From contig JACPBN010000046.1 of the NCBI GenBank assembly GCA_016180275.1, forward strand, positions 1 to 25,710: DNA of 25,710 bases. Reading direction: 5' to 3'. Positions 9,901 through 15,104 of this stretch are shown piece by piece (positions within the stretch are counted from its first letter, which is position 1; every line of letters starts with the position of its first letter). The position numbers were made by a program, and so were the translations under genes. The notes under the pieces were generated by a model. The model was given only the letters and a program-made list of their open reading frames with translations, had not been told where the DNA came from and did not search any database. Source of the DNA: Candidatus Woesearchaeota archaeon (GTDB lineage Archaea; Nanobdellota; Nanobdellia; Woesearchaeales; UBA10200).

Positions 9901-11625
9901 GCAGTATATTATTATATCTATGTCAGCGATATTATTGCTAATCACTGGCATTTGCTTATTTCTCAAGTAAGAGTGCTTGAGTTTAGCAATGGCTTTGGTG
10001 TTAGGATATATCTGAGGGCATTTGTATTATTGTTTACTGGCATGTTGTATCTGTTTGAGTTCTTTATCTACACTGGTTCATTCTTGGCATTTATTTACAT
10101 ATTATACTCAAGAAACGAGCTTGGTGTACATAAATATAATCTGCCATTCTTAAAAAAAATTGACCAGATGTATGATTTGCGCCATGCAACAGCTGAAATA
10201 ATTAAATACAAAAAGATTCTTGATACCGGGAGGTTAAAAAAATTAGAAGAAAAACTAAGGAAAGGCATTGAAATTAAGAAACAGGAGCTGCAGCAAAAGA
10301 TCAGAAATAATCCTGAAATTGATGAAAATGCTGAAAAAAAATTAGCTGCTGAACAGATCATAGGGCATTTAATTGATCATGATTGGCATATAAACGATAT
10401 TTATTATGCAGTAATATACGGCAATTTTGAGATTGAAGAGGGGGATAATCTATTACGCGCATTATACAATAAATATAGTGAAGAAATTAGCTTAATCCTG
10501 GAAGAGAGTAAGCCGCCGATAAACATTGCGCAGGACCTTGCGTTATTTGACTGTCCGACAGAGCATATATATTTTGAGATAGACAATTCTGCCCTGGCTT
10601 TGAGCATAAAAGAGCAGATAACCTCAGAGCTTGGCAGAATTAAAAAGCTTCAGCATTATTATTCTTCTAAAATAGAAAAGGCGCTTGCTAAGGATGCTGA
10701 GAAACAGAAATTATTAGAGCAAAGACCTGAGCAAAGCTGCATTGCGAAAATAGCTGCTGCCGTGCCAGAGCCGGACAAAGCAGCTGCACAGGCTTCAGTC
10801 AAGAGAGAGCAGAAAGCTTTTGAAAAAGATAAAAAAGCCATAGACAAAATCCTGCATGAAACAGATAAGCAGCTGTTAACAGGAAAAGAGAGCGGCATGT
10901 TTAAGAAACTAGAGCATGGCCTGCATGAGCCGGGGCACAAGACAGCTTTTGATCCGGACAAAGCATATGCTGCCTTATTCCAAAAAAAAGAAACATCCAG
11001 GGACTTGTATCATAAAGCATTGTCTATAACCAAAAATATTGAACTGGGCAGAAAAGATAGACAGTTATTCAGGCAAGATTGGCATTTGGATAAATTAAAT
11101 GTTGATAAGGAATATAAAAAGTTAAGTAAGCCGGATGGTTTTTTTTACAGGGCAAAAACCGGGATATTATCGCATATTGCTGATAAAAAACTGGCTTTAA
11201 ATAAGAAACGCATATCAAAAATAAAACGTTTAGTCATGGAAAGGCTTAGCCAAAGGCATGTATTTGGCTTGATAATAAGCAGTTTAGAAAGTTCCGGATA
11301 TAATATGGCTGAGATTAATACTGCATTATTTGAGCTGGGGCATGAGCCGGAATATCATTTATTGCTCCAAAAAGCAGAGTATAATAATGATGCAGATGCC
11401 CTTAATGCTGTTAAAAATTTAAAATTATCTGCTGTTAGAAAGCAGCATATAGGGCAAAGCAGAAAGTTCATAGAAGCTGGCTTAAAATTTATGAAGCTGC
11501 ACCGGATAGTATCGCTGTTATTGGCCAAAGGCTGGAAGGAAGAAGACATAGCAGAGGTAATTAAAGATTTAAAATTAGGAAGAGAAGAGGACAGGTTAAT
11601 CCAAAGGCATATCAAAGGCAGATAA
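3994..11625 (+). CDS. Giant receptor-like surface protein: Ig-like ectodomain, multi-pass membrane domain, helical cytoplasmic tail
   Basis: The 2543-residue protein starts at TTG 3994; GGTGAT lies 14 nt upstream. Residues 1-~25 are a signal peptide. Residues ~25-1070 are beta-rich modules of Ig/cadherin/FnIII type with acidic turns (DADNDNL, DPNGDIL, DPDGTRL) and dozens of N-x-S/T sequons. A Cys-rich motif (C1074, C1079, C1085, then C..C..C to ~1106) leads to a Gly/Pro-rich linker (~1110-1150). A membrane-proximal domain (~1160-1425) is followed by roughly 15-18 transmembrane helices (~1430-2040). The last ~500 residues are charged, helical and probably cytoplasmic, with three similar short helical units (~2126, ~2433, ~2508; for example GWKEEDIAEVIKDL). 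No kinase, protease or ATPase motif was seen. The architecture suggests a surface sensor, adhesin or transporter; function is unknown. It may be co-transcribed with the upstream regulator. Confidence 0.9.
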   Translation: MNKRGFVFLLFIIALAFISFNAENAVSLGSGNNTLINISIFDTSDSFVVYHSNFTFFYANVTNVTTGIVAVTQNASCNITLTLNNEIANPINMTWNSTLNYYTYNTNFSNARVGVQKFNITCLYNGILIDVQDNFTITNRVPAQASNLPNLSLFEEETNLSINLYDYFTDGDAHVLNYSMNQSGSALLLNVYNTTYLNVTGNRDFYGYTNFLIIVYDGYGENLSTNIIFVNVTNRPEVNLSNPVDGSTVANRNTAIEFRSIVEDIYSINNCTLYGNFSGSFAANQTVTNPNISSLQEIKDDDGSSDNNHQVGQSTVGTVTKLYNISLGQTIYQVEFYVLSQGTPSQDLIVWLNGDNQFNITDAEINSCSSEPCWITKTVTNTSIFRNGTNNVTLNSTRTLANHYKIYIDTNNDYGRSLNSVNGDITGEYMIRLVNSTNIVTFNSMTLSKGGYLWNTKCYNNRDVYKLANTNFTLNVLNSVPSTPTVSPSSGTYDDQINISCASTDADNDNLTYNIQYFPTFDINNIITVSEEDDDGNYTWNTTLLQNNLTIKVKCQTSDGTNSSSTASSTGIITIYHPVAPTIPVALQCNTGNCSRIFNETINLTANGTTDINNQFTYYFEALYDDVNGSNYYFLGNIGGLNSTNSTGTIAWNITSIFAQTITLRVLASDGTYNSSYLVLTNNATINNTNAPSIATGLSPNNGTFNISQNIVISTNGSTDPNGDILIYRIYAYYDSSWHLINGTMNNASIFSWNFSNVVEQNINLSTQVTDNRYVSPILRTNAITLVKPPTIATNITPTGNDASNVYEYSLNYSCSFRTLNSTYPGTLPVNVSELAYDDGSYWTASSGTKKFAVNISNYDYDVCFKGYTSSGTITVNLYWDCPSTYETNVCYGNLQQTINSSNIKYCKSSNLTRAGLKYGKISLSGTGYAYIDSVILTAKANTFNLTNITPQKNVQLRCKAQDDAGDSPYLYSNNTIIIDRIPTYSGLYNYNFTRTQNLTLNISTLFSDPDGTRLNFTINNLSAPKSILTYNFSNNYNLTIADNGSKGYDYLTFYADDGLVNKTVNITFFINSCGDNVCNFDETCGTTNNYNANTTYECNRDCNICISQSPGGGSSGGAAGALTASSVATPPPAVPIPPAAPPPAPAPSGSSEQKPVIEEKPVEIKPSALTEARKISVISRKYPEPQILFGTTKVFETIKNIDIYTVDDIKVKVTIPKDIIKTTDELAKDDTYYVIEKDPVIEFPLGTLEPREEKVISYTLKKEIKKEFITDNIFKVEISSRTLSAEEVAKRAKEKEERIKKAKEVVNVSVSYNISKEGKAEITIDVKLLNKTLKAKGLSILSAIPKCLIAKLDEEFKKKSLKSDIDFDVLKADPLTQLNLGDIDEDRQFKITIDRIADINCDDPIEQEAIVREIVPDVARVAGKVNYLRAITELLGYLALVFIWWKISTLEPEKTSSYKRFLSKKYSIFSLLFIFLVLNILDVLGRLPADLAFYKNITSFIAVGYTIYKVSITKVLFGEEHKHIDLGLVFAFFLILAKATVATLRNTFKESELSTHLVLAILQITALEEILLSIGAVIFFIIALYLSRKIIVNELSLVSLILKPANSKGTLASVWKFIVMFGLLGIFYVAIYQLAMEWFTIVIDSVVMIVIALVLMAIALKHHHKANVGETLEESESAVEIGYRRFFKLFRFHKTAFLGLAFISTAFIVTEIFVYIVPYSLGLEQAEIYLGGLESGHQPLFSLLGKSLFTQNIVGLPLHGMIFIAAIYLLNILGIFLLLGIPMFILYHVTKHIDKPIKHIPKSDLPTWAVAIFIASVAVMLFIPVFKIQRFNSENVAGVDIQTNFISTHFIPNLLGVLVAAVILGYLILNFIRKSIRIGNKRREHHYVIGAGTALLCLGYIFSYISYLLYGRVLFIEDVINNYETSYLMFVVLLALAVGYLVYYYTQHSKRHEMLFEYIALGSVIMFFAVYYYIYVSDIIANHWHLLISQVRVLEFSNGFGVRIYLRAFVLLFTGMLYLFEFFIYTGSFLAFIYILYSRNELGVHKYNLPFLKKIDQMYDLRHATAEIIKYKKILDTGRLKKLEEKLRKGIEIKKQELQQKIRNNPEIDENAEKKLAAEQIIGHLIDHDWHINDIYYAVIYGNFEIEEGDNLLRALYNKYSEEISLILEESKPPINIAQDLALFDCPTEHIYFEIDNSALALSIKEQITSELGRIKKLQHYYSSKIEKALAKDAEKQKLLEQRPEQSCIAKIAAAVPEPDKAAAQASVKREQKAFEKDKKAIDKILHETDKQLLTGKESGMFKKLEHGLHEPGHKTAFDPDKAYAALFQKKETSRDLYHKALSITKNIELGRKDRQLFRQDWHLDKLNVDKEYKKLSKPDGFFYRAKTGILSHIADKKLALNKKRISKIKRLVMERLSQRHVFGLIISSLESSGYNMAEINTALFELGHEPEYHLLLQKAEYNNDADALNAVKNLKLSAVRKQHIGQSRKFIEAGLKFMKLHRIVSLLLAKGWKEEDIAEVIKDLKLGREEDRLIQRHIKGR

Positions 11626-11642
11626 TAGGCGGCAGAAAAATC

Positions 11643-11677
11643 AGATTTAATGGCATTAACGGCTCTGCCCTAAATCT
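11643..11677 (+). other. Hairpin just downstream of the giant gene, with an alternative pairing
   Basis: AGATTTA-AT-GGCA pairs with TGCC-C-TAAATCT. GGCAGA at 11631-11636 could instead pair with TCTGCC at 11664-11669, so two exclusive folds exist. It lies 17 bp after the stop codon. It may stabilise or end the transcript; no long T-run follows. Confidence 0.35.
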
Positions 11678-11798
11678 CTAAAAAGCAAAGAAAAAATATT
11701 TGTTTAGCTATCACAAATCAAAAGCGGCGGTGACTGCCATTTTATGACGAACACAATTCCAAATAACCTAGCCAAGTTTTTCCGGGCTCTTGCAGATT

Positions 11799-11892
11799 AT
11801 ATAGACAATTCCGTGATTTATATGACTTTTTTTTGGAATTGTCTTATTAGATAATTCTGGGCAAGTTGTTATATATCCTCCAGAATTATCTA
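11799..11892 (+). repeat. Dispersed two-hairpin repeat, copy 1
   Basis: Hairpin 1 pairs AGACAATTCC (11803-11812) with GGAATTGTCT (11835-11844). Hairpin 2 pairs TAGATAATTCTGG (11848-11860) with CCAGAATTATCTA (11880-11892), both perfectly. Bases 11799-11881 recur at the right edge of the window with three substitutions. No coding frame is evident. It could be a structured RNA element or a small mobile palindromic repeat. Confidence 0.75.
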
Positions 11893-11954
11893 TAAATGCT
11901 CATTTTGAGCACGGATCACCGGTCTGCGGCGCACAAAATTTCAGTTATGCAGTT

Positions 11955-12196
11955 GATATAAAGTATGTGCATAGATGATTAATAACAATTAAAGCCGCAG
12001 CCTGCACGCCAGTGGGCATCAGATGGCCAGATAAAAGAGTTGCTCCTCCTCTGCGCTTGGTATATTAAAGACTATATTAGAAAAGCATTGCGTGCAGTAT
12101 TTGCAGATGTGTTATTAGATGGCACTGCCCATCGCAACTTGAATTAGTATTTTTGAAATTATGCCCACTAAATTGGCGGTGCAGGCTGCGGCTTTT
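11955..12196 (+). ncRNA. Candidate structured RNA or MITE-like element bounded by a 17-bp inverted repeat
   Basis: AAAGCCGCAGCCTGCAC (11991-12007) is perfectly complementary to bases 12179-12195. After a one-base bulge GCCA pairs with TGGC, and after an internal loop GTGGGCAT pairs with ATGCCCAC (12161-12168). Inside is a smaller hairpin (GATGG...CCATC near 12119-12134). The arms are much richer in G+C than the surroundings. A TATA-like GATATAAAG (11955-11963) would place a start near 11985, just before the stem, and the distal arm ends in TTTT. No target-site duplication or transposase is visible. I could not match it to SRP, RNase P or tRNA. Confidence 0.4.
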
Positions 12197-12228
12197 GTCC
12201 AAATTTTAACTATGCATGACAATATAAA

Positions 12229-12242
12229 GAAAGATTTATATT
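12229..12242 (+). promoter_or_regulatory. BRE/TATA promoter upstream of the LOG-family gene
   Basis: AGAAAGATTTATATT is a strong archaeal BRE/TATA match. The predicted start near 12264 gives an ~88-nt leader before the GTG codon. A second TATA-like site (TTATATTG at 12321) would give a very short leader. Confidence 0.45.
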
Positions 12243-12351
12243 AGAGTGATAATTTACTATTGCCCTGGTTTGATATTTCAGAGATATTTAATTTTATTAC
12301 TGGAGCTTTAATTTAAGTTATTATATTGATTATGCTAAAAAAGGTGCTATT

Positions 12352-12930
12352 GTGAAAAAAAGCCATAAAGTCCGTTTTCAGATTGGTGTAATGGGCAGCG
12401 CAGGCAATATCTGCACGAGAAAAGGATATAAATATGCATATGAAGTCGGTAAGGAGATTGCAAAAGCAGGGCATATTCTTATAACAGGCGGCGGCCATGG
12501 GGTCATGGAAGGTGCTTCTAAAGGTGCTCATGATTTTGGCGGCTTAGTCATTGGAATTCTTCCTGGCGCAATGAAAGAAGAGGCAAACAAATACTGCGAT
12601 ATCATTATCCCGACAGGCATTGGATTTGCAAGGAATTTAATGAACATACAGTCTTCTCACGGCATTATAATTGTTGAAGGAGGAGTAGGTACATTAACTG
12701 AGGCAGCATACGCATATACTAACCAGACTCCTGCAGTTGCATTTGTCGGCTCTGGAGGCACTGCAGATAAGTTAGCCGGAAAGACAATGGACGTAAGAGA
12801 GCTTGAGACAATTGTGCCTGGCTTTAATGCAAAAGACTGCGTGGAAAAGATTGTTAAGTTAATTAAGCATCATAAAGTCAAGCTGATAAAATACACTGTT
12901 GATATGAAGAATAATTATAAGAGCGACTAG
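12352..12930 (+). CDS. LOG-family (TIGR00725-like) nucleotide-binding Rossmann protein
   Basis: This 192-residue protein has the LOG/lysine-decarboxylase-like fold signature: an N-terminal strand with IGVMGSAG, a glycine loop ITGGGHGVMEGASKGA (residues ~44-59), conserved R94-N95, and EGGVGTLTEAAYAY (109-122), the family's GGxGTxxE motif. Characterised LOG members hydrolyse cytokinin-type nucleoside monophosphates; the archaeal substrate is unknown. The GTG start at 12352 is set by AAGGTGCT five bases upstream. It is a single-domain protein of normal length for this subfamily. It precedes the first small-protein/aspartic-protease pair by 61 bp, so it may head that transcript, though a separate promoter is possible. 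Confidence 0.85.
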   Translation: MKKSHKVRFQIGVMGSAGNICTRKGYKYAYEVGKEIAKAGHILITGGGHGVMEGASKGAHDFGGLVIGILPGAMKEEANKYCDIIIPTGIGFARNLMNIQSSHGIIIVEGGVGTLTEAAYAYTNQTPAVAFVGSGGTADKLAGKTMDVRELETIVPGFNAKDCVEKIVKLIKHHKVKLIKYTVDMKNNYKSD

Positions 12931-12991
12931 AAGATATCGTAGGTTTTAGTTTAATTATTAATTTGTATTAATTTAAGTAAAGGTGACAAAT

Positions 12992-13201
12992 ATGCCAAGC
13001 CAAGAGTTTGAGTTTTATGTGAAAGCTGATTTGAGACAGTATGAAGGAAAATATGTAGCTATAATAGGAGATAAAGTAGTTGCTTCTGGCTATAACGCAA
13101 AGGAAGTTTTTGATGAAGCGAAGAAAAAGACAGGCAAGATTCCCACAATAGCAAAGATTCCAAGAGAAGATGCATTAATATTAACATTAAAATGGAAGTA
13201 G
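12992..13201 (+). CDS. Small DUF5678-like protein, partner of the overlapping aspartic protease (pair 1)
   Basis: This 69-residue protein begins at ATG 12992, five bases after GGTGA; a GTG at 12983 lies inside that site and is less likely. The core GKYVAIIGDKVVASGYNAKEVFDEAKKK followed by PTIAKIPREDALIL is written here as two parts and matches my memory of DUF5678: a short beta hairpin, a helix and a strand. It has no signal peptide and no catalytic signature. Its last ten bases overlap the start of the next gene, so the two are likely translated together. A similarly organised small gene precedes a second aspartic protease at 14437. A regulatory, chaperone or inhibitor role toward the protease is inference only. 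Confidence 0.75.
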   Translation: MPSQEFEFYVKADLRQYEGKYVAIIGDKVVASGYNAKEVFDEAKKKTGKIPTIAKIPREDALILTLKWK

Positions 13202-13593
13202 AATTTAATTTTAGGTTAGAGCATAGCAGGATATTTGGTCCCATCCTAAGACCAGTAGCCAGAGTGTTTTTTATCAATAATAATATTGAATATCCTGAGC
13301 ATGTTTATGTTGATTCTGGCGCAGATATCAGTTTAATCCCAAAATCTATCGGTGATATAATTGGATTTGTTATAGAAAAAACAGATAAAATCACAGAAAT
13401 AAAAGGTGTTGGCGAAAGAGCAGTTCCGATTATTATTAAAAAGATTAAGCTAAAGATAGGTGATAAAGTTTTTGATATTAGGATAGCATGGGCATTAATA
13501 GAGGAAGTTCCTTTGCTTCTTGGAAGAACTGATATATTTGATTTATTTGACATTTGTTTTAAGAAAAACAAAAAAACTATTTTTAAAAATTAA
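13192..13593 (+). CDS. Retropepsin-like aspartic protease (pair 1)
   Basis: The 133-residue protein has the single-lobe clan AA layout. The catalytic motif is YVDSGADISLIP with Asp41, followed ~65 residues later by the hydrophobic-Gly motif PLLLGRTDIFDLFD. Such half-size proteases act as homodimers, with one Asp from each subunit. It has no signal peptide or membrane segment, so it should be cytoplasmic. The ATG lies inside the end of the upstream small gene (10-bp overlap), suggesting translational coupling. The C-terminus is Lys-rich. The substrate is unknown. It is related to the protease at 14609 by architecture, though the two sequences are well diverged. Confidence 0.82.
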   Translation: MEVEFNFRLEHSRIFGPILRPVARVFFINNNIEYPEHVYVDSGADISLIPKSIGDIIGFVIEKTDKITEIKGVGERAVPIIIKKIKLKIGDKVFDIRIAWALIEEVPLLLGRTDIFDLFDICFKKNKKTIFKN

Positions 13594-13604
13594 AAACCAC
13601 ATTA

Positions 13605-13612
13605 TTTATATA
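13605..13612 (+). promoter_or_regulatory. TATA box of the XTP/dITP pyrophosphatase gene
   Basis: TTTATATA is centred ~26 nt before the ATG at 13635, so the transcript is predicted to be leaderless. This separates the gene from the protease pair upstream. Confidence 0.6.
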
Positions 13613-13634
13613 CAAATTCTGACAACTAGATTAT

Positions 13635-14378
13635 ATGGTAAATAATAAACTTAACAAATCAAATGAGAGCAGTAGTAAGAATAAAACCACATCAATTACA
13701 TTAGTAACCTCTAACCTAAACAAGCTGCGCGAATTCAGATCAATCTTAGAGCCTAAAATCAAAGTAGAGCATATTGCCTTGGATTTTCCTGAGTTAAGGC
13801 ATGATGACAGCAGAAAGATTGCAGAGATGAGCGCAGAGATGATTTCTCAAAAGCTGCAGAAAGCAGTTGTAGTCGAAGATTCTGGAATATTTATTACTGC
13901 ATTGAAAGATTTCCCGGGAACATGCTCTGCATATGTGCATAAAAAGATCGGATTAGAGGGGATATTGAAGTTAATGAATGGAATTAAAGAACTCGGAAAG
14001 AATGGAAGAGCCAATAGGCAGTGCTTTTATAAAAGTGCAGTTGCCTACTGCGAGCCTGGAAAGAAGGCAGTAAGTTTTCTCGGCACAGAAGAAGGAATAA
14101 TTGCAGAAGAGATTCGCGGCAAGAATGGCTTTGGCCATGACCCAATATTTATTCCTGTAGAGAAAGGCCCAATTAAAGAGAATGCTGCAGATGATAAAAA
14201 TGATGATGACAACGATAATAATAATAACGATGATTACGTAAATGATGATAATAATATAAAGAAGAGAACTTACGCAGAGATGCCAGACTGCGAACAAAGA
14301 AAGAGGTTCAGGAGAAGGGCTATAGAACAATTGCTTGTTTGGTTAAAGGCTGATAAGATGGTTAATAGTGGAAAATGA
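13635..14378 (+). CDS. rdgB: XTP/dITP (non-canonical purine NTP) pyrophosphatase, Ham1/RdgB family, with an Asp/Asn-rich insertion
   Basis: The enzyme hydrolyses ITP, dITP and XTP to monophosphate plus pyrophosphate, keeping deaminated purines out of nucleic acids. Seen here: TSNLNKLREF (residues 25-34, the SxNxxKxxE motif), EDSG (81-84) with FPGTCSAY, GFGHDPIF (165-172) and TYAEM (212-216). At 247 residues it is longer than the usual ~185-200. There is an ~20-residue polar N-terminal extension and an ~33-residue Asp/Asn-rich insertion (178-211) between GFGHDPIF and TYAEM. The usual EKNxxSHR motif is EQRKRFRRR, so the His normally near the base is not present. The frame is intact. It lies between two aspartic-protease pairs and has its own promoter. 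Confidence 0.9.
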   Translation: MVNNKLNKSNESSSKNKTTSITLVTSNLNKLREFRSILEPKIKVEHIALDFPELRHDDSRKIAEMSAEMISQKLQKAVVVEDSGIFITALKDFPGTCSAYVHKKIGLEGILKLMNGIKELGKNGRANRQCFYKSAVAYCEPGKKAVSFLGTEEGIIAEEIRGKNGFGHDPIFIPVEKGPIKENAADDKNDDDNDNNNNDDYVNDDNNIKKRTYAEMPDCEQRKRFRRRAIEQLLVWLKADKMVNSGK

Positions 14379-14393
14379 ATTTGGAAAAGTAAA

Positions 14394-14403
14394 CTATTTA
14401 TAC
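14394..14403 (+). promoter_or_regulatory. TATA box of the second small-protein/protease pair
   Basis: CTATTTATAC lies ~37 nt before the ATG at 14437; the expected start is near 14426, giving a leader of about 11 nt. Confidence 0.45.
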
Positions 14404-14436
14404 TCTTATTCATTTTATATTAAATAGTAATGCAAT

Positions 14437-14622
14437 ATGACAACTGAAGCTAAGCAAAAAAATGAGCAGGATTATGAATATGAAGTTTACGTGGATGGCA
14501 AGCTAATGTGGCATGGCCTGAACCCTGAAAAAGTATATGAGAAAATTGTAGCGGAGAATCCAAAAAAGAGAGTATCTCTGGGATGGAGATTAAAAGAGGG
14601 GATTTTGATTGCCATCTTTTAG
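14437..14622 (+). CDS. Small DUF5678-like protein, partner of the overlapping aspartic protease (pair 2)
   Basis: This 61-residue protein contains YEYEVYVDGKLMWHGLNPEK and then VYEKIVAENPKKRVSLGWR. The order is the same as in the 12992 gene: strand, short turn, strand, helix with a Lys-rich end. Sequence identity between the two is low, so the relation rests on size, layout and gene context. Its last 14 bases overlap the next gene's TTG start. It has no signal peptide or catalytic motif. A dedicated partner of the downstream protease is likely but unproven. Confidence 0.65.
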   Translation: MTTEAKQKNEQDYEYEVYVDGKLMWHGLNPEKVYEKIVAENPKKRVSLGWRLKEGILIAIF

Positions 14623-15016
14623 TTATAAAGAAGGAAAAAGCGCATTATTTATTTCTATTAAAAGGCCATTGATTCAATTAGACATTTATTCTGCAAAATC
14701 AGGCCGTTGGGTACAATTTGAAAATGTGCTTGCAGATACAGGCGCAGATATATGCTTATTGCCAAGATTTATGGGCAATGTTTTAGTAGATGATGTGACA
14801 AGAGGAGAGTATAAAAAAATTAGGGGTGTCGTCCCTAATACATTTCTAAATGGGTTTATCCATAACCTAAAGATAAGAATTGATGATAAAGAGTTGATTG
14901 CGCCTGTCTTTATAGCAGATTCAGAAGATGTGACGCCAATTTTTGGAAGGGTTAATGCAATGGATCTATTCAATGCATGTTTTGATGGCGATATGGTCAA
15001 GATTGAATTGAAATGA
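14609..15016 (+). CDS. Retropepsin-like aspartic protease (pair 2)
   Basis: The 135-residue protein carries the catalytic motif LADTGADICLLP with Asp43 and the second motif VTPIFGRVNAMDLFNACF. This is the clan AA single-lobe layout, expected to work as a homodimer. The start is the TTG at 14609, overlapping the upstream gene and preceded by GAGGGGAT; no better ATG lies before the conserved core. Both archaeal copies share a basic RP pair near residue 20 and end in a short charged tail. There is no signal peptide or membrane helix. With the pair at 12992-13593 it forms a duplicated two-gene unit on either side of rdgB. Confidence 0.8.
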   Translation: MPSFSYKEGKSALFISIKRPLIQLDIYSAKSGRWVQFENVLADTGADICLLPRFMGNVLVDDVTRGEYKKIRGVVPNTFLNGFIHNLKIRIDDKELIAPVFIADSEDVTPIFGRVNAMDLFNACFDGDMVKIELK

Positions 15017-15049
15017 TTTTTCCCGGTAATATGGAAAATAAATCACAAC

Positions 15050-15058
15050 TTTTATAAA
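15050..15058 (+). promoter_or_regulatory. TATA box of gatC
   Basis: TTTTATAAA lies ~50 nt before the gatC ATG; the expected transcript start is near 15080, just after the four-codon ATG-TTA-AAA-AAT-TAA frame at 15075. Confidence 0.5.
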
Positions 15059-15104
15059 CAAAAAATAATTTGACATGTTAAAAAATTAAAAGCAAAGATT
15101 AAAG

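Larger units (their letters stand above)
11626..12351. other. 726-bp gene-free region rich in secondary structure
   Basis: No convincing protein gene is present on either strand. From left to right it holds the 3' hairpin of the giant gene (11643-11677), a small ATTTGT/ACAAAT hairpin (11698-11718), the two-hairpin repeat (11799-11892), a TGCTC-ATTTT-GAGCA hairpin (~11896-11911), the inverted-repeat element (11955-12196) and the promoter of the next gene. Several G+C-rich patches stand out from the AT-rich background. Confidence 0.7.

Noticed and set aside
11955..12196. SRP RNA, RNase P RNA or tRNA
   Set aside because: No SRP helix 8 motif, no conserved RNase P core sequence and no cloverleaf or T-loop sequence could be found.
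14160..14275. Intron, intein or frameshift in the pyrophosphatase gene
   Set aside because: The frame stays open and both sides keep family motifs; the insertion is short, low-complexity and lacks intein or splice features.
12992..15016. Remnant of a retroelement or retrovirus-like element
   Set aside because: The aspartic proteases stand alone; no reverse transcriptase, integrase or terminal repeats are nearby, and the proteins are cellular-type single genes.
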